A stretch of DNA of 64,000 nt from an uncultured Eubacteriales bacterium (GCA_958352815.1 CATWQA010000009.1:1-64000), one strand, 5' to 3'; shown: positions 33,395-42,268, numbered from the stretch's first letter. Numbers and translations: made by a program. The notes: generated by a model not told the origin, from the letters alone.

Positions 33395-34228
33395 ATGGGT
33401 ATAAAAAAATATAATCCTACTACACCTTCGCTGCGCCAGATGACATGTTCCACTTTTGAGGAGATTGACAAGGTGGCTCCCGAGAAGTCACTGCTCCGTC
33501 CCCTCCACAGCAAGGCAGGACGTAATTCTTACGGTAGAATTACTGTCAGACATCGCGGCGGCGGTACAAAGAGAAAGTACAGAGTTATAGACTTTAAGAG
33601 AAACAAGGACGGAATGCCGGCAACTGTTCAGTCAATCGAGTACGATCCTAACAGATCGGCAAACATTGCTCTGCTTCAGTATGAGGACGGCGTTAAGACT
33701 TACATCATCGCTCCCGTCGGTCTTAAGAAGGGCGACGTGGTTGTATCAGGCGAGGGCGCTGACATTAAGCCCGGTAACGCAATGGAGCTTAAGGACATTC
33801 CCGTCGGTACAATGATTTACAACATCGAGCTTAACCCCGGAAAGGGCGGCCAGATGGTAAGAAGCGCAGGTAACACAGCGCAGCTCATGGCAAAGGAAAA
33901 CGGTTATGCGCAGGTTAGACTGCCAAGCGGCGAGGTTAGAATGGTTAGACTTAACTGCCGTGCAACAATCGGTCAGGTTGGTAACGCTGATTACGAGAAC
34001 ATCAACCTGGGTAAGGCAGGCAGAAAGCGTCACATGGGTTGGAGACCTACCGTTCGAGGCGTAGTTATGAATCCTAACGACCATCCCCACGGCGGTGGTG
34101 AAGGTAAGTCGCCTATCGGTATGCCGAGCCCTGTAACTCCCTGGGGTAAGCCTACTCTGGGTTATAAGACAAGAAACAAGAAGAAGGCCTCTAACAAGTT
34201 TATTGTTAAGAGACGTAACGCTAAATAA
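33395..34228 (+). CDS. rplB: 50S ribosomal protein uL2
   Basis: A 277-residue uL2 (GIKKYNPTTPSLRQMTCSTF; GRNSYGRITVRHRGGGTKRK; VRGVVMNPNDHPHGGGEGKS carrying the conserved His region). Needed for subunit association and peptidyl transferase activity. Confidence 0.98.
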   Translation: MGIKKYNPTTPSLRQMTCSTFEEIDKVAPEKSLLRPLHSKAGRNSYGRITVRHRGGGTKRKYRVIDFKRNKDGMPATVQSIEYDPNRSANIALLQYEDGVKTYIIAPVGLKKGDVVVSGEGADIKPGNAMELKDIPVGTMIYNIELNPGKGGQMVRSAGNTAQLMAKENGYAQVRLPSGEVRMVRLNCRATIGQVGNADYENINLGKAGRKRHMGWRPTVRGVVMNPNDHPHGGGEGKSPIGMPSPVTPWGKPTLGYKTRNKKKASNKFIVKRRNAK

Positions 34229-34242
34229 GGAGGGAATATAAA

Positions 34243-34515
34243 ATGGGCAGAAGTGTTAAAAAGGGACCTTTCGTTGATCAGAAGCTCCTTGCAAGAATTG
34301 TTGCAATGAACGAGAAGAACGAAAAGAACGTACTCAAGACTTGGTCAAGAGCTTCCACAATATTCCCTGAAATGGTTGGACACACCATAGCAGTGTATGA
34401 TGGAAGAAAGCATGTTCCCGTATACGTAAGCGAGGACATGGTTGGTCATAAGCTGGGCGAGTTTGCTCCCACAAGAACCTACAGAGGTCATGCCGGAGCA
34501 AAGACAACAGGCTAA
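34243..34515 (+). CDS. rpsS: 30S ribosomal protein uS19
   Basis: A 90-residue uS19 (MGRSVKKGPFVDQKLL start; RASTIFPEMVGHTIAVYDGR; FAPTRTYRGHAG). Head protein near the A-site finger. Good AGGAGG before its ATG, 14 nt after rplB. Confidence 0.98.
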   Translation: MGRSVKKGPFVDQKLLARIVAMNEKNEKNVLKTWSRASTIFPEMVGHTIAVYDGRKHVPVYVSEDMVGHKLGEFAPTRTYRGHAGAKTTG

Positions 34516-34583
34516 GCAATAGCCGTAAATCGAAATTAAGTCCGGATTTATCCGGTGAATAGTATTGAAAGGAGCCATACAGA

Positions 34584-34919
34584 ATGGAAGCAGTAGCAAA
34601 GGTTACTCATGTACGTATTGCACCTCGCAAGGTTCGCATAGTTATTGATTTGATCAGAAACAAGTCAGTCGGCGAAGCAATCGGTATTTTAAAGAATACC
34701 CCGAAGGCTGCAAGCCCTGTTGTTGAGAAGCTTTTAAACTCCGCGATTGCCAATGCTGAGAACAACCATCAGATGGATGTTGAGAAGCTGTACGTTTCGG
34801 AAGTTTATGCCGATCAGGGACCGACGCTCAAGAGAATTCAAGCAAGAGCGCAGGGCCGTGCATTCAGAATTAATAAGAAAACAAGTCATATAACAATAAA
34901 ACTTCGGGAGAAGGAATAA
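34584..34919 (+). CDS. rplV: 50S ribosomal protein uL22
   Basis: A 111-residue uL22 (VTHVRIAPRKVRIVIDLIRN; AQGRAFRINKKTSHITIKL). Forms part of the exit-tunnel constriction. The 68-bp spacer before it has a small CCGGA/TCCGG hairpin. Confidence 0.98.
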   Translation: MEAVAKVTHVRIAPRKVRIVIDLIRNKSVGEAIGILKNTPKAASPVVEKLLNSAIANAENNHQMDVEKLYVSEVYADQGPTLKRIQARAQGRAFRINKKTSHITIKLREKE

Positions 34920-34936
34920 GATAGGAGGACAAAAGC

Positions 34937-35665
34937 ATGGGTCAGAAAGTTAATCCGCATGGTCTCAGAGTTGGTATCATTAAGGACTGGGATTCACGTT
35001 GGTTTGCGGGAAAAAAGGACTTCGGCGACAGCCTCGTTGAGGACTATAACCTCAGAGTCTTCTTGAAAAAGAAGTTATTCCAGGCCGGAGTTTCAAAGAT
35101 AGAAATTGAGAAGTTTGCAAACAAGGTTCGTATTTCAATTCATGCAGGCAAGCCCGGTATTGTTATCGGTAAGGGCGGCAGCGAGATTGAAAAGCTGAAG
35201 AAAGAACTGGAAAAGATGACGGGCAAGACAATCATCTTAAACGTTATCGAGGTTAAGAGCCCTGATTTGGACGCTCAGCTTGTTGCTGAGAACATCGCTT
35301 CACAGCTTGAGAGACGTATCTCTTTCAGAAAGGCAATGAAGCAGTGCATGGGCAGAGCTATGAAGCTCGGCGCAAAGGGTATTAAGACACAGGTTGCCGG
35401 CCGTGTGGGCGGCGCCGAAATCGCTCGTACAGAGCACTACCACGAGGGTACAATTCCTCTCCAGACATTAAGAGCGGACATTGACTACGGTTTTGCCGAG
35501 GCTAACACAACATACGGCAAGATCGGCGTTAAGGTTTGGATATACAAGGGCGAGGTTCTGGCTGACAAGGGCGCTCGCACTCAGGAAAGATCTAACAGAC
35601 CGAGAAGATCGGATGCTCCTAAGAGACAGCAGAGAGGTGCAGGTCAGAGAGGAGGCAAAAGATAA
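34937..35665 (+). CDS. rpsC: 30S ribosomal protein uS3
   Basis: A 242-residue uS3 (GQKVNPHGLRVGIIKDWDSR start; KH motif GKPGIVIGKGGSEIEKLKKE; GGAEIARTEHYHEGTIPLQT). Part of the mRNA entry channel. The C-terminal tail is Arg-rich and longer than the core fold. The stop overlaps the rplP start (TAATG). Confidence 0.98.
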   Translation: MGQKVNPHGLRVGIIKDWDSRWFAGKKDFGDSLVEDYNLRVFLKKKLFQAGVSKIEIEKFANKVRISIHAGKPGIVIGKGGSEIEKLKKELEKMTGKTIILNVIEVKSPDLDAQLVAENIASQLERRISFRKAMKQCMGRAMKLGAKGIKTQVAGRVGGAEIARTEHYHEGTIPLQTLRADIDYGFAEANTTYGKIGVKVWIYKGEVLADKGARTQERSNRPRRSDAPKRQQRGAGQRGGKR

Positions 35666-36096
35666 TGTTATCCCCAAAGAGAGTTAAGTACAGAAGAGTT
35701 CACCGCGGACGTATGAAGGGTACAGCTCACCGCGGAAATAAGGTCGTATACGGAGAGTTCGGACTCCAGGCCCTCAGCCCCGCTTGGGTAACAAGCAACC
35801 AGATTGAGGCTGCCCGTGTCGCTATGACGCGTTACACAAAGAGAGGCGGTAAGGTTTGGATAAAGATTTTCCCGGACAAGAGCGTAACAAAGAAGCCCGC
35901 CGAAACTCGTATGGGTAAAGGTAAGGGCGCACCGGAGTACTGGGTAGCAGTAGTTAAGCCGGGCAGAGTTATGTTCGAAATCGGCGGTGTATCGGAGGAG
36001 GTTGCACGCGAGGCGCTCCGTCTTGCTATGCACAAGCTTCCCATGAAGTGTAAGTTTGTCAGAAAAGCTGACCAAGAAACGGAAGGTGATAGTTAA
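35665..36096 (+). CDS. rplP: 50S ribosomal protein uL16
   Basis: A 143-residue uL16 (MLSPKRVKYRRVHRGRMKG; ALSPAWVTSNQIEAARVAMT; MGKGKGAPEYWVAVVKPG). Contacts the A-site tRNA elbow. One-base overlaps with both rpsC and rpmC. Confidence 0.98.
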   Translation: MLSPKRVKYRRVHRGRMKGTAHRGNKVVYGEFGLQALSPAWVTSNQIEAARVAMTRYTKRGGKVWIKIFPDKSVTKKPAETRMGKGKGAPEYWVAVVKPGRVMFEIGGVSEEVAREALRLAMHKLPMKCKFVRKADQETEGDS

Positions 36097-36308
36097 TGAA
36101 AATAAATGAGATAAGAGACCTTTCAACGCAAGAGCTTGAAGATAAGGTTCAAGACTTAAAAGAAGAGCTTTTTAACCTTCGTTTTCAAAACGCTACCAGC
36201 CAGCTCGACAATCCTAAGAGAATGGTTAGCGTAAAGAGAGAAATCGCAAGGTGCAAGACTGTTTTAAAAGAAAAAGAACTCGGCTTGAATTCAAACATTA
36301 ATGCGTAG
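36096..36308 (+). CDS. rpmC: 50S ribosomal protein uL29
   Basis: A 70-residue uL29, two long helices (MKINEIRDLSTQELEDKVQD; LFNLRFQNATSQLDNPKRM). Located near the tunnel exit beside uL23. Coupled to rplP through an ATGA/TAATG overlap. Confidence 0.97.
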   Translation: MKINEIRDLSTQELEDKVQDLKEELFNLRFQNATSQLDNPKRMVSVKREIARCKTVLKEKELGLNSNINA

Positions 36309-36321
36309 GAGGTGCAGATAG

Positions 36322-36579
36322 ATGGAAGAGCGTAATTACCGTAAGACTCGTATCGGCGAAGTTGTAAGCGATAAGATGGATAAGACGATTGTAGTTGCAA
36401 TCAAGGAAAACGAGAAGCACCCGCTTTACGGCAAGGTAATGAAGAGAACCTATAAGCTCAAGGCTCATGATGAGAACAACACATGCGGCATCGGCGACAA
36501 GGTTAAGGTTATGGAGACAAGACCTCTTTCAAAGGATAAGAGATGGAGACTTGTTGAAATAGTTGAGAAGGCTAAATAA
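36322..36579 (+). CDS. rpsQ: 30S ribosomal protein uS17
   Basis: An 85-residue uS17 (OB fold: NYRKTRIGEVVSDKMDKTIV; HPLYGKVMKRTYKLKAHDE; RPLSKDKRWRLVEIVEKA). Primary 16S rRNA binder in the body. Confidence 0.97.
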   Translation: MEERNYRKTRIGEVVSDKMDKTIVVAIKENEKHPLYGKVMKRTYKLKAHDENNTCGIGDKVKVMETRPLSKDKRWRLVEIVEKAK

Positions 36580-36610
36580 GATTTGGTAATAGAATAGGAG
36601 GAATTCCGTT

Positions 36611-36979
36611 ATGGTACAACAGCAAACTATATTAAAGGTTGCTGATAACAGCGGAGCTAAGGAAATCCTTTGTATCCGTGTTATGGGCGGTTCTTTCAGA
36701 CGTTACGGAAATATCGGCGACGTTATCATCGGTTCTGTTAAAAAAGCAACGCCCGGCGGCGGTGTTAAGAAGGGTGACGTTGTTAAGGCCGTAATCGTCC
36801 GCACAAAGAACGGTATTAAGAGAAATGACGGTTCAAAAATCAGATTTGATGAAAACGCAGCTGTTTTAATCAGAGATGACAAGACCCCGAGAGGTACTCG
36901 TATATTCGGCCCTGTTGCAAGAGAGCTGAGAGAGAAAGAATATATGAAGATTTTGTCATTGGCACCTGAGGTGCTCTAA
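36611..36979 (+). CDS. rplN: 50S ribosomal protein uL14
   Basis: A 122-residue uL14 (QQQTILKVADNSGAKEILCI; KRNDGSKIRFDENAAVLIRD; GTRIFGPVARELRE). Interface protein and RsfS target. Confidence 0.98.
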   Translation: MVQQQTILKVADNSGAKEILCIRVMGGSFRRYGNIGDVIIGSVKKATPGGGVKKGDVVKAVIVRTKNGIKRNDGSKIRFDENAAVLIRDDKTPRGTRIFGPVARELREKEYMKILSLAPEVL

Positions 36980-36980
36980 G

Positions 36981-37049
36981 CTGCGGCTTAAATTAAAAGG
37001 GATTTAGGGCTTAAATTTATATAAAACCGGGGCGGCGGCTCCGGCGCAG
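36981..37049 (+). promoter_or_regulatory. Folded spacer between rplN and rplX
   Basis: Closing stem CTGCG/CGCAG (36981-36985/37045-37049) encloses an AT-rich stem (TAAAT/ATTTA, 36989-36993/37002-37006) and a strong hairpin CCGGGGC-GGCG-GCTCCGG (37027-37044), again a three-way junction layout. Possible regulatory leader of rplX-rplE; weaker case than the rplC element. Confidence 0.35.
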
Positions 37050-37080
37050 AGAATGAGAAAATCAAAATAGGAGGAATACG

Positions 37081-37401
37081 ATGTCTATTAAGATGCATGT
37101 CAAGACCGGCGACGAAGTAATCGTCAGAAGCGGTAAAGACAAGGGCAAAAAGGGCAAGGTTTTATCTGTAAACAAAGATAAGGGCACCGTCGTTGTCGAA
37201 GGCGTTTCAATGGCTACAAAGCACAAGAAGCCCCGCAGAATGGGCGAGACCGGCGGTATTATCAAGCAGGAAACTCCGATTTATGCCTGCAAGGTTATGC
37301 ATGTTTGCGACAAGTGCGGAGCTCCCACAAGAATAGGACGTAAAATTCTTGAAGACGGCACACACGTTCGTTACTGCAAGAAGTGCGGAGAAACATTTTA
37401 A
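37081..37401 (+). CDS. rplX: 50S ribosomal protein uL24, zinc-ribbon form
   Basis: A 106-residue uL24 with the KOW motif (VKTGDEVIVRSGKDKGKKGK) and GETGGIIKQETPIYACKVM. The C-terminus carries two CxxC pairs (CDKCGAPTRIG ... YCKKCGETF), giving a zinc-ribbon-like (C+) tail absent in E. coli and B. subtilis uL24. An assembly initiator of the large subunit. Confidence 0.97.
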   Translation: MSIKMHVKTGDEVIVRSGKDKGKKGKVLSVNKDKGTVVVEGVSMATKHKKPRRMGETGGIIKQETPIYACKVMHVCDKCGAPTRIGRKILEDGTHVRYCKKCGETF

Positions 37402-37432
37402 CCTTATATTAAGGAAGGAGGTAAGAGTATAG

Positions 37433-37969
37433 ATGAAACTCGAAGAGAGATATAATAAAGAGATTAAAGACGCTATGATGGCAAAGTTTAACTACAAGAG
37501 CGTGATGGAAATCCCCAAGCTGGTTAAGGTTGTTATCAACATGGGCGTCAGCGACGCAAGAGAGAACTCAAAGGCTTGCGAAAGCGCAGCTGCCGACCTT
37601 GCAATCATCACAGGTCAGAAGCCTATTATCACAAAGGCAAGAAAGTCCGTTGCTACCTTTAAGGTTAGAGAGGGCATGAACCTGGGCTGTAAGGTTACGC
37701 TGAGAAGATCACGTATGTACGAGTTTGTTGACAGACTGTTTAACGCAGCTCTCCCCCGCGTACGTGACTTCAGAGGTATTAACCCCAACTCGTTTGACGG
37801 CAGAGGCAATTACAACTTTGGTATCAAAGAGCAGCTTATCTTCCCTGAGATTGAGTATGATAAGATTGATAAGCTCAGAGGAATGGATATAACGTTTGTT
37901 ACAACAGCGGCGACCGATGAGGAAGCAAAAGAGCTTCTCACCCTTATGGGAGCACCGTTCACAAAATAA
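37433..37969 (+). CDS. rplE: 50S ribosomal protein uL5
   Basis: A 178-residue uL5 (MEIPKLVKVVINMGVSDARE; AITGQKP-like IITGQKPIITKARKSVATFK; RDFRGINPNSFDGRGNYNFG). Binds 5S rRNA and the P-site tRNA. Confidence 0.98.
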   Translation: MKLEERYNKEIKDAMMAKFNYKSVMEIPKLVKVVINMGVSDARENSKACESAAADLAIITGQKPIITKARKSVATFKVREGMNLGCKVTLRRSRMYEFVDRLFNAALPRVRDFRGINPNSFDGRGNYNFGIKEQLIFPEIEYDKIDKLRGMDITFVTTAATDEEAKELLTLMGAPFTK

Positions 37970-38002
37970 TACCGAACAAGCGGATAAGGAGGATAAAAGC
38001 TT

Positions 38003-38188
38003 ATGGCTAGAAAGTCAATGGTTATTAAGCAACAGAAAAAGCAGAAGTATTCTACTCGCGAATACAACAGATGTAAGATTTGCGGCAGACCCCATGCATA
38101 TCTGCGCAAATTCGGTATTTGCAGAATTTGCTTCCGTGAGCTTGCTTATAAGGGCCAGATTCCGGGCGTAAAGAAAGCTTCATGGTAA
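38003..38188 (+). CDS. rpsN: 30S ribosomal protein uS14, type Z (zinc)
   Basis: A 61-residue short uS14 with the zinc site C24xxC27 and C40xxC43 (RCKICGRPHAYLRKFGICRI). This is the constitutive zinc-requiring form, typical of Firmicutes. Confidence 0.98.
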   Translation: MARKSMVIKQQKKQKYSTREYNRCKICGRPHAYLRKFGICRICFRELAYKGQIPGVKKASW

Positions 38189-38299
38189 GCCGGTAAAACT
38201 AACAGAGAATACAATCATGATGTGAGATAAGGTGGTCTTTGATATAGAGACGGAAAACCAAACCAATCTCAAAATCCGATAAAAAGGAGGTAAGTCTAA

Positions 38300-38698
38300 A
38301 TGCATATTACAGATCCTATAGCAGATATGCTCACCAGAATCAGAAATGCTAACAATGCAAGACATGAATCAGTTGATATTCCCGCTTCCAAGATGAAGAA
38401 GTCAATCGCGGATATATTGGTTCGTGAGGGATATGTTAAGAGTGCCGAGGTTATTGACGACGGCATTCAGGGTATCATCCGTATCACTCTCAAGTATGCG
38501 GAGAACAAACAGAAGGTTTTAACAGGATTAAAGAGGGTTTCAAAGCCCGGTCTGAGATCCTATGCGTCAAAGGATGAGCTGCCCAGAGTTTTAAAGGGCT
38601 TGGGTATCGCCATTATTTCAACATCCAAGGGCGTTATGACAGACAAGGAAGCACGTCAGCAGAACGTTGGCGGCGAAGTACTGGCATTCATTTGGTAG
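38300..38698 (+). CDS. rpsH: 30S ribosomal protein uS8
   Basis: A 132-residue uS8 (DPIADMLTRIRNANNARHES; VSKPGLRSYASKDELPRVLK; GIAIISTSKGVMTDKEAR). The preceding 110-bp spacer can pair TGAGAT (38223-38228) with ATCTCA (38266-38271), a weak candidate for an r-protein binding structure. Confidence 0.98.
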   Translation: MHITDPIADMLTRIRNANNARHESVDIPASKMKKSIADILVREGYVKSAEVIDDGIQGIIRITLKYAENKQKVLTGLKRVSKPGLRSYASKDELPRVLKGLGIAIISTSKGVMTDKEARQQNVGGEVLAFIW

Positions 38699-38714
38699 AA
38701 AGGAGGAGAATTCA

Positions 38715-39260
38715 TTGTCACGTATTGGAAATATGCCGATTACGGTTCCCGCAGGTGTTACTGTAACAATCGGCGCAAACAATGAAGTTACCGTTAAGGG
38801 TCCCAAGGGAGAACTGGTACAGTCTCTTCCCCAGGACATTATTATTGAGCAAAACGGTGACACGATTGACGTAAAGCGTCCGTCGGAAAACAAAAAGCAT
38901 AAGTCGCTTCACGGACTGACACGTTCTCTTCTGAACAACATGATTGTCGGCACAAGTGAGGGATTTAAGAAAGAACTGGAAATCAACGGTGTTGGTTACA
39001 GAGCGGCAAAGCAGGGTAAAAAGCTTGTTATGAACCTGGGCTATTCACACCAGGTTGAGATGGAAGAAATTGACGGCATCACAATCGACGTACCCCAGCC
39101 CAACCAGATCGTTATTTCGGGCCCCGATAAGCAGAAGGTCGGTCAGTTTGCGGCCGAGGTCAGAGAGAAGAGACCTCCCGAGCCGTATAAGGGCAAGGGA
39201 ATTAAGTACGTTGATGAGCGCATCATACGTAAGGAAGGTAAGACCGGTTCTAAGAAGTAA
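38715..39260 (+). CDS. rplF: 50S ribosomal protein uL6
   Basis: A 181-residue uL6 (SRIGNMPITVPAGVTVTIGA; TRSLLNNMIVGTSEGF; GVGYRAAKQGKKLVMNLGYS; RPPEPYKGKGIKYVDE). The TTG at 38715 is chosen: AAAGGAGGAG (38699-38708) is 6 nt upstream and SRIG is the normal N-terminus; an upstream in-frame ATG would overlap rpsH. Confidence 0.97.
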   Translation: MSRIGNMPITVPAGVTVTIGANNEVTVKGPKGELVQSLPQDIIIEQNGDTIDVKRPSENKKHKSLHGLTRSLLNNMIVGTSEGFKKELEINGVGYRAAKQGKKLVMNLGYSHQVEMEEIDGITIDVPQPNQIVISGPDKQKVGQFAAEVREKRPPEPYKGKGIKYVDERIIRKEGKTGSKK

Positions 39261-39285
39261 TTAGACGCTTGGAGGTGCAATTTTA

Positions 39286-39648
39286 ATGATTAAGAAGGAA
39301 AGCAGTAATGTGGCAAGACTTGCAAGACATGCAAGGGTTCGCAAAAAGATTTCAGGTACTCCTGAGCGTCCCAGACTGTGCGTGTTCAGAAGTCTTAAGA
39401 ATATCTACGCTCAGGTTATAGACGATACAACCGGAACAACTCTGGCGGCTGCATCTTCACTGGACGCAGACCTTAAAGAGAACTACGGCGGAAACAAGGA
39501 AGCCGCAAAGGCTGTAGGCGAGGCTGTTGCCAAAAAGGCAATCGCCGCAGGTATTACAGAGGTTGTATTTGACAGAGGCGGATATGTATATCACGGCAGA
39601 GTTGCAGAACTCGCCGCAGGCGCTCGTGAAGGCGGCCTGAAGTTTTAA
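39286..39648 (+). CDS. rplR: 50S ribosomal protein uL18
   Basis: A 120-residue uL18 (ARHARVRKKISGTPERPRLC; FRSLKNIYAQVIDD; VVFDRGGYVYHGRVAELAAG). Binds 5S rRNA together with uL5. Confidence 0.98.
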   Translation: MIKKESSNVARLARHARVRKKISGTPERPRLCVFRSLKNIYAQVIDDTTGTTLAAASSLDADLKENYGGNKEAAKAVGEAVAKKAIAAGITEVVFDRGGYVYHGRVAELAAGAREGGLKF

Positions 39649-39676
39649 CAGAGACAAGAAAGAGGTGAAACGATAA

Positions 39677-40207
39677 ATGGCAGAAAAGGGCGAAAGAACC
39701 AAGAAGCAGGAGCGTATTGACGCTGACGTGCTTGAGTTGGAAGAAAAAGTTGTTTTCTTAAACCGTGTTGCTAAGGTTGTAAAGGGTGGTAGAAACTTCA
39801 GATTTAGCGCTTTGGTAGTAGTCGGCGACCGTAACGGTCATGTTGGCTGCGGAATGGGTAAGGCTGCTGAAATTCCCGACGCTATCCGTAAGGGAATTGA
39901 CGACGCGAAGAAGAATATGGTTACCGTTCCCTTGGTAGAAACTACAATACCCCATGAGATTATCGGTGAGTTCGGAGCAGGAAGAGTTCTTCTCAAGCCG
40001 GCTTCACAGGGTACCGGAGTTATTGCCGGCGGTCCTGCCCGTGCAGTCCTTGAGCTTGCGGGTATTAAAGATATCAGAACAAAGTGCTTGCGCAGTAACA
40101 ACCCCAAGAATGTTGTTGCCGCAACAATCGAAGGTCTGGCTTCACTGAAGAGTCTCGAAGAGGTTGCAAGACTGAGAGGCAAGAAGCCTGAGGAAATCTG
40201 GGGCTAA
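39677..40207 (+). CDS. rpsE: 30S ribosomal protein uS5
   Basis: A 176-residue uS5 (EKVVFLNRVAKVVKGGRNFR double-stranded-RNA-binding start; VGDRNGHVGCGMGKAAEIPD; RVLLKPASQGTGVIAGGPAR). Governs decoding fidelity and lines the mRNA entry. Confidence 0.98.
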   Translation: MAEKGERTKKQERIDADVLELEEKVVFLNRVAKVVKGGRNFRFSALVVVGDRNGHVGCGMGKAAEIPDAIRKGIDDAKKNMVTVPLVETTIPHEIIGEFGAGRVLLKPASQGTGVIAGGPARAVLELAGIKDIRTKCLRSNNPKNVVAATIEGLASLKSLEEVARLRGKKPEEIWG

Positions 40208-40237
40208 TTAAAGCTTAAAAGACAGGAGGAAATATCC

Positions 40238-40417
40238 TTGGCTAATACAATTAAAGTAACTTTAACCAAGAGCACCATCGGTGCTAAACCCGACCAGGTT
40301 GCCACAGTTAAGGCGCTTGGTCTCAGAAAGCTGCATCAGACAGTTGAACAGCCTGATAATCCTCAGATCAGAGGAATGATTTTCAAGGTAAAGCATCTTG
40401 TTACTGTAGCTGAATAA
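40238..40417 (+). CDS. rpmD: 50S ribosomal protein uL30
   Basis: A 59-residue uL30 starting at TTG with AGGAGG 8-9 nt upstream. The protein reads NTIKVTLTKSTIGAKPDQVA, then LGLRKLHQTVEQPDNPQIRG, and ends HLVTVAE, complete for the family. It sits between rpsE and rplO as in other bacteria. Confidence 0.96.
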   Translation: MANTIKVTLTKSTIGAKPDQVATVKALGLRKLHQTVEQPDNPQIRGMIFKVKHLVTVAE

Positions 40418-40455
40418 TAAACTTATTTTTGATAAAAAAGGAGGAGGTGGACTCA

Positions 40456-40896
40456 ATGAAACTTCATGAATTATCTCCGAGCGAAGGCGCGAAGAAGAAG
40501 GCTTTCAGAGTCGGCAGAGGTCACGGAAGCGGCAACGGTAAGACATCAGGCAGAGGTCAGAAGGGCCAGAAAGCTCGTAGCGGCGGCGGCGTTCGTCCCG
40601 GCTTCGAGGGCGGACAGATGCCTATTTACAGAAGACTGCCCAAGCGTGGTTTTACAAATATTTTTGCAAAGAAGTACACTTCGATTAACGTTGAGGATCT
40701 TAACAAGTTTGATAACGGAACAGAGGTTACGGCTGAGCTCTTGAAGGAGAGCGGAGTTATCAAGAAGATTAACGACGGTATTGTAATTTTGGGTCGTGGA
40801 GACCTTGAGAAGAAGCTCACGATTAAGGCTAAGAGATTTAGCAAGAGCGCAGAAGAAAAGATTAACGCGGCAGGCGGAAAGGCTGAGGTGATCTAA
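40456..40896 (+). CDS. rplO: 50S ribosomal protein uL15
   Basis: A 146-residue uL15 (MKLHELSPSEGAKKKAFRVG; RGHGSGNGKTSGRGQKGQKA; GGQMPIYRRLPKRGFTNIF). The ATG at 40456 is selected over 40429 because GAGGAGG lies 8 nt upstream and MKLHEL is the normal start. secY begins 2 nt after its stop. Confidence 0.97.
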   Translation: MKLHELSPSEGAKKKAFRVGRGHGSGNGKTSGRGQKGQKARSGGGVRPGFEGGQMPIYRRLPKRGFTNIFAKKYTSINVEDLNKFDNGTEVTAELLKESGVIKKINDGIVILGRGDLEKKLTIKAKRFSKSAEEKINAAGGKAEVI

Positions 40897-40898
40897 CC

Positions 40899-42179
40899 AT
40901 GATAGAGACCATTCGCAACGCATGGAAGATTGTTGACCTTAGGAAAAAGATTATTTACACAATCATAATGATAATAATTTTCCGTTTGGGTTCATGTATT
41001 CCGGTTCCCCTGCTGGATCCGGCGGCAATGAGAGAGATATTTACATCTGAGAATTCAATTTTCGGATTTATCGATATTATCTCCGGTGGTGCTTTCCAGA
41101 ACGCGACAATTTTCGCAATGAGTATCACACCGTACATTAACTCATCGATTATCATGCAGCTTTTGACCGTTGCAATCCCTGCTCTTGAGAGACTTTCAAA
41201 GCAGGGAGAGGACGGAAGAAAGAAGATTGCCCAGATTACAAGATACGGCACGGTTGTTCTTGCGCTTATCCAGGCTATCGGTCTGTACTTTATGCTCAAG
41301 AGCTATAACGCTGTAACAAATCCCGGTTTTCTTACTGCAATCGTTGTAATCTTCACATTCACGGCAGGAACGGCGTTCCTCATGTGGCTGGGTGAGCAGA
41401 TTACCGAGAAGGGAGTCGGCAATGGTATTTCTCTTATCATTTTTGCGGGTATCGTATCGCGTCTCCCATCGATGGCAACTGCTCTGTATGCTTACGCAAA
41501 GGGCGGCAGCCTGAGCTTTATCGGCGTTATCGTTCTGCTTGTTCTTATCGTGGCGGTTGTCGGCCTGGTTGTTATGATGAACGAGGCTGAAAGACGCATT
41601 CCGGTGCAGTACGCAAAGCGCGTTGTGGGCAGAAAGATGTACGGCGGTCAGAGCACCCATATTCCCATCAAGGTTGCTTCTGCCGGAGTTATCCCGATTA
41701 TCTTTGCTATGTCAATTATGTCGTTCCCCGGCACAATTGCGGGATTTTTCGGAGTGACAGCTGAGTCGGGCGGTTTCTGGGGAGGATTTCTTAAGATATT
41801 CTCCACAAACTCTGTGATTTATGCAGTTCTGTACTTCCTGCTTATTATCTTCTTCACATATTTTTATTCGGCAATTCAGTTCAATCCCATTGAGATGTCG
41901 AATAACATGAAGAAGAACGGCGGATTTATTCCCGGTATCAGACCCGGACGTCCCACATCGGAGTATATTTCGAAGGTTCTTTCAAGAATTACTCTGGTTG
42001 GCGCTATATTCTTAGGCTTGATAGCTATCTTGCCTATTATTATCAACCTGGGACTTGGCATAAACAATTTTGCAATAGGTGGTACATCGCTGCTTATCGT
42101 AGTTGGAGTTGCTCTTGAAACCGTTAAGGACATGGAGTCACAGATGCTGATGAGACATTACAAGGGTTTCTTAGAATAA
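40899..42179 (+). CDS. secY: Protein translocase subunit SecY
   Basis: A 426-residue polytopic protein, the channel of the Sec translocon (SecYEG). About ten TM helices. Family signatures: IFRLGSCIPVPLLDPAAM, FAMSITPYINSSIIMQLLTV in TM2 (plug region), GEQITEKGVGNGISLIIFAG, and the cytoplasmic loop MNEAERRIPVQYAKRVVGRK that contacts the ribosome and SecA. Two bases after rplO; last gene before a structured gap. Confidence 0.98.
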   Translation: MIETIRNAWKIVDLRKKIIYTIIMIIIFRLGSCIPVPLLDPAAMREIFTSENSIFGFIDIISGGAFQNATIFAMSITPYINSSIIMQLLTVAIPALERLSKQGEDGRKKIAQITRYGTVVLALIQAIGLYFMLKSYNAVTNPGFLTAIVVIFTFTAGTAFLMWLGEQITEKGVGNGISLIIFAGIVSRLPSMATALYAYAKGGSLSFIGVIVLLVLIVAVVGLVVMMNEAERRIPVQYAKRVVGRKMYGGQSTHIPIKVASAGVIPIIFAMSIMSFPGTIAGFFGVTAESGGFWGGFLKIFSTNSVIYAVLYFLLIIFFTYFYSAIQFNPIEMSNNMKKNGGFIPGIRPGRPTSEYISKVLSRITLVGAIFLGLIAILPIIINLGLGINNFAIGGTSLLIVVGVALETVKDMESQMLMRHYKGFLE

Positions 42180-42205
42180 TCTAAACTTACAATATAATTA
42201 TTGTT

Positions 42206-42268
42206 ACGGTATGAGTAGGTGCGGCCTCACAAGGATGGTGAGTCTTATCCTGCTCTATTCCGTTTTTT
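42206..42268 (+). terminator. Folded secY-adk spacer, attenuator or terminator
   Basis: ACGG...AGTAGG (42206 on) pairs with CCTGCT...CCGT (to 42263) around an inner CTCAC/GTGAG hairpin, and a T6 run (42263-42268) follows. It could terminate part of the transcripts before adk or act as a regulated attenuator. Confidence 0.45.
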
